This document shows, one piece after another, positions 33,449 to 43,071 of a DNA stretch of 64,000 bases (the first letter of the stretch is position 1; every line of letters starts with the position of its first letter). The translations under genes and the position numbers were made by a program. The stretch spans positions 372,001 through 436,000 of the forward strand of contig CAVPFX010000001.1 in assembly GCA_963703895.1 (NCBI GenBank). The letters are read 5' to 3'. This stretch comes from VRUE01 sp963703895. Its GTDB lineage: Bacteria; Actinomycetota; Thermoleophilia; Solirubrobacterales; 70-9. The notes beneath the pieces are model-generated. The model made no database searches, was not told the DNA's origin, and saw only the letters and a list, made by a program, of their open reading frames with translations.

Positions 33449-35335
33449 CTACTTGTCGGAGACGACTGCCGCCGCGTCACCGCCAGGAGCGGTGATCATC
33501 TCGACGACGCGCTGAGCCAGGTTAGCCTCGTCTCCGGCCAACACCAGGTGCTCGAGCGAGTTCAGCGTCGCCTCGATCCACTCGGGATCGAGCGGCGCCT
33601 CGCGCACGGCTCGCTGGATCCGCCTCGCCGCCGTCGGCTGTCCGCTCTCGGCGAAACCGAGCAGCTCCTCGTGCAGCTTCTCCCCCGGCCGCGGTTTGGT
33701 GAACTCGATCGCGATGTCGGTTTCCGGCTCGTAGCCGGCGAGGCGGATCATGTTGCGGGCGAGGTCGACGATCCGCACCGGCTCGCCCATGTCGAGGACG
33801 AAGACCTCGCCCTTGCCGGCGCCGATGTCACCGGCGCGGATCACCATCTGCACCGCCTCGGGGATCGTCATGAAGTAGCGGGTCATCTCCGGGTGGGTGA
33901 CCGTGACCGGGCCGCCGCGCTCGATCTGGCTGCGGAAGATCGGCACGACGCTGCCCGAGGAAGCGAGCACGTTGCCGAAGCGGACGCTGGCGAAGCGGGT
34001 GCCCGGGTGCTTGCGGCCGGCCGACTCGACGATCCACTCGGCCATCGCCTTCGAGGCGCCCATCACGGTTTTCGGGTTGACCGCCTTGTCGGTCGAGATC
34101 AGGACGAAGCGCTCGACGTCGGAGGCGGCGGCGGTCTCGGCCGTGATCCGGGTCGCGATCGCGTTGTTGCGCACCGCCTCCAGCGGGTTGGCCTCCATCA
34201 GCGGCACGTGCTTGTAGGCGGCGGCGTGGAAGACGACGCTGGGCTTGAAGCGCTGCATCACCTCCAGCATCCGGCCGGGCTCCTTGCAGTCGGCAAGCAC
34301 CGCCTCGACATTGGTGAAGTGGCGCTCGTCGACCATTTCGCGGTCGATCTGGAAGAGGTTGTCCTCGGCGTGGTCGAGCATCACCAGCAGCCGCGGTTTG
34401 ACCTGGGCGATCTGGCGGCAGAGCTCGGAGCCGATTGAGCCGCCGGCGCCGGTGACGAGGACGATGCGATCACGTAGGTAGGCGCCGACGCGGTCGAGCT
34501 CACGCACGATCGGGTCGCGGCCGAGCACGTCCTCGACCCGGACCTCGCGCAGCTGCTTGTTGAGCTGGACGCCGCCGCGCAGCAGCTCGAAGACGGTGGG
34601 CAGGGTGCGGACACGGATCTCGCGGTCGCGGCAGGCTGCGACCACCTTGGCCCGCAGCGTTCCCGGCGCCGAGGGGATCGCGATCACCACCTCGTCGGGC
34701 TGGGTCTCGTCGAGGATCTTGTCGATCTGCTTGGTCGAGCCGAGCACCTTGAGGCCGAGCATGCGCATGCCGCGCTTGCGCGGGTCGTCGTCGATGAAGC
34801 CGATCGCGGTGGCGCCGAGGTCGGGGTTGAGCTGCAGCTCACGGACCACCATCTGACCGCCGGAACCGGCGCCGATCACCAGGACCTCATGCTTGGGCAC
34901 GCGGGCCGAGCGCGAGGGGCGCTCGACGATCAGGCGCACCGCGAGGCGGGCGCCCGTGATCAGCATCAGGGTGAGCAGGAAGTCCATCACCGCCACCGAG
35001 CGCGGCAAGTTGTGGGCGAAGGGGCGCAGCACGGTGAAGGCGACGACGAGGATCGCGCTGGCGACGGTGACCGCGCGGACGATCAAGAGGAAGTCGCGGC
35101 CGCTGACGTAGCGCCACCACTTTTGGTACATGCCGAAGGCGGCGAAGACGATCAGCTTGCCGACGACGACGAAGCCGACCGACTGCGCAAAGAGGATCCA
35201 GTAGCGGTGCGGCAAGCCGCTCTGATCGAGGAAGCGCAACCGGAACGCCAGGTAGAAGGCGAGCGCGACGAGGGCGCCGTCGGCACAGACCTGGAGAACC
35301 CGGTTGCGGTAGACGGGATGGTTCAACCGGCGCAT
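33449..35335 (-). CDS. Nucleotide-sugar 4,6-dehydratase/epimerase, CapD/WbpM/PglF-like, 628 aa
   Basis: Membrane-anchored NDP-sugar modifying enzyme. Four N-terminal helices (residues ~12-125), a CoA-binding-like Rossmann domain (VLVIGAGSGGQMVVREL, ~150-260) and an extended SDR domain (VLVTGAGGSIGSELCRQI at ~295; AAYKHVPLMEANPLEAV; FVLISTDKAVNPKTVMGASK). The SDR catalytic site shows the Ser-Thr-Asp-Lys form and M-x-x-x-K in place of Y-x-x-x-K, as in the UDP-GlcNAc 4,6-dehydratase (PglF/WbpM) group. It supplies deoxy-amino-sugars to the polysaccharide. Divergent from dedA. Confidence 0.94.
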   Translation of the reverse strand: MRRLNHPVYRNRVLQVCADGALVALAFYLAFRLRFLDQSGLPHRYWILFAQSVGFVVVGKLIVFAAFGMYQKWWRYVSGRDFLLIVRAVTVASAILVVAFTVLRPFAHNLPRSVAVMDFLLTLMLITGARLAVRLIVERPSRSARVPKHEVLVIGAGSGGQMVVRELQLNPDLGATAIGFIDDDPRKRGMRMLGLKVLGSTKQIDKILDETQPDEVVIAIPSAPGTLRAKVVAACRDREIRVRTLPTVFELLRGGVQLNKQLREVRVEDVLGRDPIVRELDRVGAYLRDRIVLVTGAGGSIGSELCRQIAQVKPRLLVMLDHAEDNLFQIDREMVDERHFTNVEAVLADCKEPGRMLEVMQRFKPSVVFHAAAYKHVPLMEANPLEAVRNNAIATRITAETAAASDVERFVLISTDKAVNPKTVMGASKAMAEWIVESAGRKHPGTRFASVRFGNVLASSGSVVPIFRSQIERGGPVTVTHPEMTRYFMTIPEAVQMVIRAGDIGAGKGEVFVLDMGEPVRIVDLARNMIRLAGYEPETDIAIEFTKPRPGEKLHEELLGFAESGQPTAARRIQRAVREAPLDPEWIEATLNSLEHLVLAGDEANLAQRVVEMITAPGGDAAAVVSDK

Positions 35336-35424
35336 AGAGAGCCGAGTGAGTTTAGTTGCTGGCGGGCATGACGTTGCATTTTTAGAGACGCCTGGGCACC
35401 TGTACCCGGCTCTACCCCTACGAT

Positions 35425-36126
35425 GTGCCGCTCGCCATGCTGCTCCTCCTCGCCAGCATCACCGACAAGATCGTCGACCCGATCGTCAACGTCGCCACCG
35501 ACTTCATCGGCTCCGCCGGGGTGGTTGCCGTCTTCTTGCTGATGGCGCTGGAGTCAGCCTGCATCCCGGTGCCCAGCGAGGCGATCATGCTCTTTGCCGG
35601 TTTCAGCGTCGCCGAAGGCGAACTGACGATGTTCGGGATCGTCACCGCCGGGGTGCTCGGCAACCTGGTCGGCTCCTGGGTCGCCTACGCGGTCGGCTAC
35701 TACGGGCGACTTGATCTGTTGGAAAAGAACAAGCTGATCCACATCAGCCCCAAGCACTTGAAGTGGGCCGACGATTGGTTTGAGCGCTACGGCGCCGCCA
35801 CCGTCTTCTTCTCGCGGATGCTGCCGATCGTTCGTACCTTCATCTCGCTTCCCGCCGGGGTGGCGAAGATGCCGTTTTGGCGCTTCACCCTCTACACCCT
35901 CGCCGGCTGCATCCCCTGGGTATTGATGCTGGCCCTGATCGGGCAGAGCGTCGGCGATAACTGGGAGGAGTGGCGCCACAAGCTCGGCTACTTCGACTAC
36001 GTGGTGGTAGCGGCGATCGTCGGCGGGGTCATCTACTGGATCGTCAAGCGGCGTCGGGGCGGTGGCGGGCCGACGGATGAGGACCCGGCACCCGCAGCCG
36101 AGACGGTCGGCTCACCGGGCGCTTGA
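35425..36126 (+). CDS. DedA family membrane protein, 233 aa
   Basis: Several helices with the DedA/SNARE-associated signatures: MALESACIPVPSEAIMLFAGF (in two pieces), GNLVGSWVAYAVGYYGR, FFSRMLPIVRTFISLPAGVAKMP, and FTLYTLAGCIPWVLML. DedA proteins include undecaprenyl-phosphate flippases (UptA/PopT-type evidence in other bacteria). Its coupling to uppP by a TTGA overlap strongly suggests undecaprenyl-phosphate recycling. GTG start, Pro/Gly-rich cytoplasmic tail. Confidence 0.92.
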   Translation: MPLAMLLLLASITDKIVDPIVNVATDFIGSAGVVAVFLLMALESACIPVPSEAIMLFAGFSVAEGELTMFGIVTAGVLGNLVGSWVAYAVGYYGRLDLLEKNKLIHISPKHLKWADDWFERYGAATVFFSRMLPIVRTFISLPAGVAKMPFWRFTLYTLAGCIPWVLMLALIGQSVGDNWEEWRHKLGYFDYVVVAAIVGGVIYWIVKRRRGGGGPTDEDPAPAAETVGSPGA

Positions 36127-36935
36127 GCGGAGCAGCGGACGGGCGGATTCCAGCCGGACGGGCGATCGCGCTCGGCATCGTCCAGGGCCCGGCCGAGCTG
36201 CTGCCGGTCTCCAGCTCCGCCCACATCGTCCTTGTCCCCTGGCTCGCCGGTTGGGACTGGGAGGCGATCGACCCGGAGCTGCGCAAGAGCTTCGAGGTGG
36301 CGCTGCACACCGGCGCGGCGGCGGCGCTGTTGGTCGGCCAGCGCCGCCTGATCGCCGAGGAGCTGCGCGCCTTCGACCTGCGCGGTGCGGTGGTGCTGAC
36401 CCTCTCCTTCCTGCCCGCGGCGCTGGTCGGCTACAAGCTGGAGCGGCAGATCGAGCGATACCTGGGCGGGCCGCGGGCGACCGCCTACGGCCTGCTCGCC
36501 GGCGCGGCGGCGATGCTGGTGGCCGACACCCGGCCGCAGCTGCGCGGCCGGGGCGAGGCGAACGCTGCCGACGGCCTTGCCCTCGGCGTCGCCCAGGCCG
36601 CCGCGCTGGCCCCCGGCGTCTCGCGCAACGGCATCACCCTCGCCGCCGCCCGCTGGCGTCGCTTCTCGCGCGATCAGGCCAACCTGCTCTCGCGCACGAT
36701 CGCGCTGCCGATCATCGTCGGCGCCACCGGCCTCAAGGGAACCCGCCTCGCCCGGCGCGGAGCCTCGCCGCAGTTGCGCCGCTCGCTGGCGCTAGGCGTC
36801 GCCGCCTCCTTCGCCTCCACCCTTGCCTCGCAGCGCTTGATCAAGCTGGTCGAGCGCGACCGGGCGTTGTGGCCGTATGCCGCTTACCGCGCTGGCCTCG
36901 CGGCTGTGGTCCTGGCGAGACTGCGCCGCCCTTAA
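36123..36935 (+). CDS. uppP: Undecaprenyl-diphosphatase (UppP/BacA), 270 aa
   Basis: Polytopic membrane phosphatase regenerating undecaprenyl phosphate. The active-site motifs are clear: GIVQGPAELLPVSSSAH at residues ~18-34 (family QGxxExLPISSSGH, here Ala-His in place of Gly-His) and PGVSRNGITLAAARWR (family PGxSRSGxT, with Ser-Arg-Asn). These two substitutions differ from E. coli BacA but keep the catalytic Glu, His and Arg. TTG start overlapping the dedA stop. Membrane helices fit the family; length normal. Confidence 0.93.
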   Translation: MSGAADGRIPAGRAIALGIVQGPAELLPVSSSAHIVLVPWLAGWDWEAIDPELRKSFEVALHTGAAAALLVGQRRLIAEELRAFDLRGAVVLTLSFLPAALVGYKLERQIERYLGGPRATAYGLLAGAAAMLVADTRPQLRGRGEANAADGLALGVAQAAALAPGVSRNGITLAAARWRRFSRDQANLLSRTIALPIIVGATGLKGTRLARRGASPQLRRSLALGVAASFASTLASQRLIKLVERDRALWPYAAYRAGLAAVVLARLRRP

Positions 36936-37018
36936 TCCAAGATTTGGATGAACTTGGAATAGATTTGGAATGGGGCTAAGGTATTCCAAGATTTGGATGA
37001 ACTTGGAATAGATTTGGA
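36936..37018 (+). promoter_or_regulatory. Promoter and duplicated 34-bp operator-like repeat of the fic gene
   Basis: A 34-base word starting TCCAAGATTTGGATGAAC occurs at 36936-36969 and, identically, at 36985-37018 (49 bases apart). Each copy carries the inverted pair TCCAAG...CTTGGA. TTGGAA (36954-36959) and TAAGGT (36977-36982), 17 bases apart, form a promoter: copy 1 covers the -35 box and copy 2 runs from the transcript start to the A of the fic ATG. The layout is that of a repressor operator. Confidence 0.6.
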
Positions 37019-38363
37019 TGGCCATGCACGTTGAGAAAGCACCCCCATACGCGGAGTTGGTTGCGAAGCTCGGCGGTGCGGCGATAGGGCGAGTTCTTCG
37101 CGCCATTGAATCGGGGCTTGTGGACGACCGCTATCTCCACTGGGACAAGCTCCGGCACCTGGAGGCGCCGAATGGCCTAAGCAGCGACGAGTGGTGGCTG
37201 GGACTCAAGATTCGCCGTGGGGCAGGGGCGCGCCTCCTGCCCCTGCAGGACACAGCGGGAACCTCCTTCCGGTACGGGCTCCCAGACCCGGTGCTGAGAC
37301 GTCTGCATCGGATCGACCAGCGCGCCAGTGGCGAGGTGGCAATGGACGAGGTGGTGACCTCGGAAAAGCAGGCCGGGCAGCGCTTCCTGGTCAACTCGTT
37401 GATGGAGGAGGCGATCCGCTCCAGCCAGTTGGAGGGGGCAACGACATCGCGGCGCGTTGCAAAGGAGATGCTCAGAACGGGACGCAAGCCCAGGGACCGC
37501 GGCGAGCTGATGATTCTCAACAACTATCGCGCGCTCCAGTTCATGAGAGAGGAGATGGGAGAGAGCCTCAGCCCCGAGGCGATCTTGGAGCTGCACAGGA
37601 TCGTCACCGAGGGGACGCTGGGCAATCCATCGGCAGCGGGACGTCTCCAGTTGCCAGGCGAAGAACGCGTAGCGGTCTACGACCGTGACGGCGACGAGCG
37701 CCCGGTTCATAGGCCTCCTCCCGCCGAGGAGCTTCCAGAGCGGATGCGCCTTCTCTGCGATTTCGCCAATGAAGGTGAGGATGGTGAGCCGTTCATGCAC
37801 CCAGTCGTGCGGGCGATACTTCTGCACTTCTGGTTGGCCTACGACCATCCCTTCGAGGATGGCAACGGGCGAACAGCAAGAATTCTCTTCTTTTGGCTGT
37901 TGCTGCAACGCGGGTACTGGCTGATCGAGTATTTGCCGATCTCCCCGATCATTCGCGAAGCCCCCGCGCAGTATGGCCGCGCCTTCATCGAGTCCGAGAG
38001 CGACGAAGGCGACGCGACGTACTTCCTCATTCACCAGCTCGAGGTGATCGATAAGGCGCTCGACAAGCACGACGTCTACATCCAGCGCAAGATCGCCGAG
38101 GTTCGTGAGGTCGAGCGGCTGCTGCAGAGCGAGGACGGGTTCAACCACCGCCAGCTCGCGCTCCTTACCGATGCGGTGCGCAGCCCGGACGGGATATACA
38201 CCTTCGGCAGCCACGCCACCAGTCACCGGGTGACCCACGAGACGGCGCGCACCGACCTTTCGGACCTCACAGAGCGCGGTTTGCTCCTCAGGCGGAGCAG
38301 GGGTCGCGGCTACACCTTCGAGCCAGTTCCTGATTTGGCGGCGAGGCTGAAAGAATCGACTGT

Positions 38364-38367
<4 letters not shown>
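37018..38367 (+). CDS. Fic domain protein with N-terminal inhibitory helix and C-terminal winged helix, 449 aa
   Basis: Probable AMP-transferase (or related NMP-transferase/phosphorylase) of the Fic fold. The catalytic motif HPFEDGNGRTAR is at residues 277-288. An inhibitory motif S-x-x-x-E-G is at 135-140 (SSQLEG), so this is the class II type, whose Glu139 would clamp the ATP gamma-phosphate until released. The last ~90 residues (ATSHRVTHETARTDLSDLTERGLLL) look like a winged-helix DNA-binding domain, as in the Fic/DUF4172-like transcription-linked group. Likely autoregulated through the duplicated repeats at its promoter. It overlaps purM by 4 bases, so purM expression could depend on it. 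Confidence 0.92.
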
Positions 38368-39374
<1,007 letters not shown>

Positions 39375-40889
39375 ATGGAAGCCCGCCCCAGCAGCGCGAT
39401 GATCGGAACAGTGCTCTCCGGCCGCTACCGGCTGGAGGCGAAGCTCGGCAGCGGTGGCATGTCAACGGTCTACCTTGCCCGCGACCAAACGCTCGACCGC
39501 CAGGTGGCGGTGAAGGTGATGCACCGCGAGATGTCCGAGCAGGCCGACCAGCTGGAGCGCTTCCGCCAGGAGGCGCGCTCGGTCGCCAAGCTCTCCCACC
39601 CCAACGTCGTCTCGGTGATCGACGCCGGCGAGGACGGCGGTCACCCCTACATCGTCTTCGAGTACGTCGAGGGCGAAACCCTGAAGCAACGGATCAACCG
39701 CGACGGGGCGCTGGCGCCCCAGGAGGCGATCGCCTACGCGATCGAGATCGCCCGCGGCCTCTCGATGGCGCACGCGCGCAACATGGTCCACCGCGACATC
39801 AAGCCGCAGAACATCCTGATCGACGCCGAGGGGCGGGCGAAACTGACCGACTTCGGCATCTCGCGCCAGCTCGAGCAGGACGGCATGACCGCCACCGGCC
39901 GCGTGCTCGGCACCACCGACTACGTCGCACCCGAGCAGGCGATGGGACGCAAAGTCGACCCGCGCACGGACATCTACTCGCTCGGCGTCGTCCTCTACGA
40001 GATGCTGGTCGGCCAGGTCCCCTTCGCGGCCGACAGCCAGGTCGGTGTGGCGATGAAGCACGTCAACGAGGACCTACCCGACGTGCAGCGGCGGCGGCCC
40101 GAGGTCTCGGCCGCGGTGGCTCTGGTGGTCGAGCGCTCCACTGCCAAGGACCCGAATGAGCGCTACCAGCAGGTCGGCGAGATGATCGACGACCTCTCGA
40201 CCGCGCTCGAGGTCGAGGCGGCGCGGGCCGGGTCGACCACCGGCGAGGCGACCAGCGTGCTCGACGCGGTGCCGCCGCCGAAGCGCAAGCTCTCGGGACC
40301 GGGGCGGCGCAGCTGGGTGGCGATCATTGGGCTGCTGCTCGTTGCCGGCGCGGTGCTGCTCGTCGTCGAGCTGATCTCGAACGGGGACCTCGGTGGGGGG
40401 GGCGCTAACAAGGGCAAGGGCAGCCCGATCTCGATCAACTCAGCGACCGACTACGACCCGCAGGGCGACGGGCAGGAGGTGGGCAGCAAGGTCGGCCTAG
40501 CGGTCGACGGCGACCCCGGTGGCACGGCGTGGGAAACCGAGCACTACGAATCCGACACCTTCGCCGGCACCAAGACCGGGCCGGACCCCGGCGTCGGCAT
40601 CTACGTCACCGCCAGTGCACTCGGCAAGCCGCAGAAGATGATCGTGCGCTCCCCAACCCCCGGCTGGGACGCCCAGATCTTCGCCACCGACTCGGGCCCA
40701 CCGGACGACCTCTCCGAATGGGGCGAACCGGTCGGCATCGTCGTCGACGCCTCCCCCACCGAGGAAATCGACCTCACCGTGCCCTCTCCGGCGAAGTACT
40801 TCCTGATCTGGTTCAACAAGGCCTCGGAAGCCAACGACCAGTACGGCGGCTACCAGGTCGAGGTCAGCGACATCAAGCTGTTGCGATGA
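39375..40889 (+). CDS. Receptor Ser/Thr protein kinase with extracellular discoidin-like domain, 504 aa
   Basis: Cytoplasmic Hanks-type kinase: Gly-rich loop LGSGGMSTVY (24-33), catalytic Lys47 (VAVKVM), HRDIKPQN (139-146), DFG (159-161), APE (185-187). Transmembrane helix ~314-334. The outer domain (~350-504) starts SINSATDYDPQGDG and contains VDGDPGGTAWETEHY and a C-terminal YGGYQVEVSDIKLL, a galactose-binding/discoidin-like jelly roll similar to those on actinobacterial kinases and MurJ-associated proteins. It probably senses a wall or polysaccharide ligand. Starts directly at the purM stop; ends in an ATGA overlap with the SecD-like gene. Confidence 0.92.
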   Translation: MEARPSSAMIGTVLSGRYRLEAKLGSGGMSTVYLARDQTLDRQVAVKVMHREMSEQADQLERFRQEARSVAKLSHPNVVSVIDAGEDGGHPYIVFEYVEGETLKQRINRDGALAPQEAIAYAIEIARGLSMAHARNMVHRDIKPQNILIDAEGRAKLTDFGISRQLEQDGMTATGRVLGTTDYVAPEQAMGRKVDPRTDIYSLGVVLYEMLVGQVPFAADSQVGVAMKHVNEDLPDVQRRRPEVSAAVALVVERSTAKDPNERYQQVGEMIDDLSTALEVEAARAGSTTGEATSVLDAVPPPKRKLSGPGRRSWVAIIGLLLVAGAVLLVVELISNGDLGGGGANKGKGSPISINSATDYDPQGDGQEVGSKVGLAVDGDPGGTAWETEHYESDTFAGTKTGPDPGVGIYVTASALGKPQKMIVRSPTPGWDAQIFATDSGPPDDLSEWGEPVGIVVDASPTEEIDLTVPSPAKYFLIWFNKASEANDQYGGYQVEVSDIKLLR

Positions 40890-42115
40890 AGCGAGGTACG
40901 CAGTGGAGGCTTCGGTCGGCATCGGTTCTCGCCCTGATCGCCGTGGCCGCGATCAGGGCGAGCTCGGCCGCTGACGCGGCAAGCACAGACTCGGGCTGCT
41001 CGACAGATCCCGGGACCCCTTCACACGAACTCGTGTACGCCTTGCAGGCAGGCGAGAAAGCAGTCACGGCTCGCACTCGCGGTAGGGCGGCGGCGATCCT
41101 TTGCGACCGACTGCGGAGGATCGGAATCGCCGGAGCCGAGGTTGACGTACAGGGCAAGCGCCGCATTCGCGTCGTATTGCCCGGGCTGCGGCGTGATCGC
41201 AACGCCCAGTACCTGGCGGACCGACTGGCTGCGCCTGGCCAGCTCGGCCTCTATCAATGGGAGGCCAAGCTGATTGGCTCAGAGCGAGCGATCGGGGGAC
41301 ACCCAGGAAAGGCGCCTGCGGCAAGCGCCCTGCGCCGAGCCGAGCGCGAATGGAAGATGGCGGGACGTCCCATCCGCCGACCCGCGGAGAGGCGCTTGAT
41401 GCTCGCTGGCGCCTTCCCTGGAGCTTATGGCGCCGTCAGACTGGCATCCACGCAGTCACCTCGCCGCCATTGTGCTGCCTGCTCAGCTCATACGCCGCTT
41501 TTCTACATGTTCGACCGCACCCCGGCCCACCGCTTGATCGCAGGGCCCGTCTCCAACAAGGCAGAACTGCGGCACTGGAAACAGGGTGCCAACATCGTTC
41601 TCAAGGTCCCAGTCGGCATCGCGGTCGTCTCAGAACAACCCTCAAACCAATCCGGCGAGGTCCTTTCCGCGGCCGAGCCTGGATGGTTTGCGCTGCGCGA
41701 GGGGCCAGCGCTGACCGAGCATGAGATCACCGCCCCCGAGCAGGAAGTGGATGAACTCGGGCAACCATCTGTGTCATTTGGCTTCACCAAGAAGGGGAAG
41801 ATTGCCTTCCAGCGGGCCACCCGCGCGATCGCCCAATGTGGCCGGTCCCAGGCACTGGGGCCAGTCACAGCGGCGGAGGCCGAAGCACTTTCCTGTCACC
41901 TTGCACTCGTCCTCGATGGTGAAGTGAAGATCCGGCCGATCATCAACTTCGCCTACAACCCCGATGGAATCGACGGGCGGACCGGAGCTCAGATCTCGGG
42001 CGGCTTCAACAACATTCGGCAAGCACAGGAGCTGGCAGCGGTGCTGGGGTCAGGCTCGCCGCCGATCAAACTGACACTGGTGCGCCAGCGTCAGCTGCCG
42101 GCTCAGAACTCGTAA
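40886..42115 (+). CDS. Exported SecD P1-head-like protein, 409 aa
   Basis: ATG at 40886 overlaps the kinase stop (ATGA). A signal peptide or anchor lies at residues ~8-30. The early part (VLPGLRRDRNAQYLADRLAAPGQLGLYQWE) and the C-terminal third (SVSFGFTKKGKIAFQRATRAI, LALVLDGEVKIRPIINFA and GAQISGGFNNIRQAQELAAVLGSG) match the two halves of the SecD P1 domain (base and head). The membrane helices of true SecD are absent, and an unusual Cys-containing insert (RRHCAACSAH) sits in the middle. Function unknown; the SecD head normally contacts translocated proteins. Cotranscribed with the receptor kinase, it may be its ligand, partner or substrate (inference). Confidence 0.78.
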   Translation: MKRGTQWRLRSASVLALIAVAAIRASSAADAASTDSGCSTDPGTPSHELVYALQAGEKAVTARTRGRAAAILCDRLRRIGIAGAEVDVQGKRRIRVVLPGLRRDRNAQYLADRLAAPGQLGLYQWEAKLIGSERAIGGHPGKAPAASALRRAEREWKMAGRPIRRPAERRLMLAGAFPGAYGAVRLASTQSPRRHCAACSAHTPLFYMFDRTPAHRLIAGPVSNKAELRHWKQGANIVLKVPVGIAVVSEQPSNQSGEVLSAAEPGWFALREGPALTEHEITAPEQEVDELGQPSVSFGFTKKGKIAFQRATRAIAQCGRSQALGPVTAAEAEALSCHLALVLDGEVKIRPIINFAYNPDGIDGRTGAQISGGFNNIRQAQELAAVLGSGSPPIKLTLVRQRQLPAQNS

Positions 42116-43071
42116 GAGCGGGCGCGTTGGTGGCGCTCGATCGCCAGGGCGATTAGGCGGTCGCAGAGGGCCGGGTACTCGAGGCCTGAGGCTTGCCAGA
42201 GTTTGGCGTAGACGCTGGTTTGGGTGAAGCCGGGCATGGTGTTGATCTCGTTGACGAGGACGGCGCCGTCGGGCTCGACGAAGAAGTCGCAGCGGGCGAG
42301 GCCGCTGCAGCCGCCAAGCTTGAAGGCGGTCACCGCCAGCTCGCGAACCCGGCTGATCTGCTCGGGCGGAATCGGCGCCGGGACAACCAACTCCATGCCC
42401 CCCTCGCGGTACTTGTTCTCGTAGTCGTACCAGTCGCCATTGGTGATGACCTCGCCGGGCTGGGAGGCATCCACCTGCTCGTTGCCGAGCAGCGAGCACT
42501 CGACCTCGCGGCCGCTGGCCGAGGCCTCGACGATCACGCGCGGATCGTGGCGGCGGGCCAGCTCCACCGCCTCGTCGAGCTCGCTGCCCACCCCCGCCAC
42601 CCTGCTGATCCCGACGCTGGAGCCGAGCCGCGAGGGCTTGACCCAGAGCGGCGAGCCGAGGCGCTCACACTTCGCTCGCCAATCCGCTTCCGCCGCGTCA
42701 ACGAAATCGACTTGGGGAAGGCCGGCCTGGGCGAAGAGTCGCTTCAGCGTCAGCTTGTCCATGCAGGCGGCTGAGGCGAGTACGTCGGAGCCGACATAGG
42801 GCACCTCCAGCCACTCGAGCAGGCCCTGCACGCTGCCGTCCTCGCCGAACGGGCCGTGCAAGGCCGGGAAGGCGACATCGGCGGCGAGCAGGCCCTCGCC
42901 GGGAACCAACTCGACCCCGGCGTCATCGTGGCTCCACGCACCCTCGCGTGAGATCGTCACCCGCAGGGCTTCGTGTCCAGCCTCTTCGAGACCCCGGGCC
43001 ACCGCCTCCCCAGAGCGCAGCGAGACATCGTGCTCAGAGGAGCGGCCGCCGCTAAGGACCGCCACCCTCAT
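42103..43071 (-). CDS. ddl: D-alanine--D-alanine ligase, 322 aa
   Basis: ATP-grasp enzyme making the D-Ala-D-Ala terminus of peptidoglycan precursors. Sequence marks: VLSGGRSSEHDVSLRSGEAV at the start, ALHGPFGEDGSVQGLLE, VGSDVLASAACMDK, KPSRLGSSVGISRV, EVECSLLGN, GCSGLARCDFFVEPDG and NEINTMPGFTQTSVY. Start overlaps the pknB stop by 4 bases (ATGA), so it is the terminal gene of the cell-wall/kinase operon. Its 3' end overlaps the convergent SecD-like gene by 13 bases. Confidence 0.96.
   Translation of the reverse strand: MRVAVLSGGRSSEHDVSLRSGEAVARGLEEAGHEALRVTISREGAWSHDDAGVELVPGEGLLAADVAFPALHGPFGEDGSVQGLLEWLEVPYVGSDVLASAACMDKLTLKRLFAQAGLPQVDFVDAAEADWRAKCERLGSPLWVKPSRLGSSVGISRVAGVGSELDEAVELARRHDPRVIVEASASGREVECSLLGNEQVDASQPGEVITNGDWYDYENKYREGGMELVVPAPIPPEQISRVRELAVTAFKLGGCSGLARCDFFVEPDGAVLVNEINTMPGFTQTSVYAKLWQASGLEYPALCDRLIALAIERHQRARSYEF

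Noticed and set aside
33051..33480. Small open frames reading through the 33.3-kb hairpin on both strands
   Set aside because: The open frames are a by-product of the inverted repeat; both ends translate to similar peptides.
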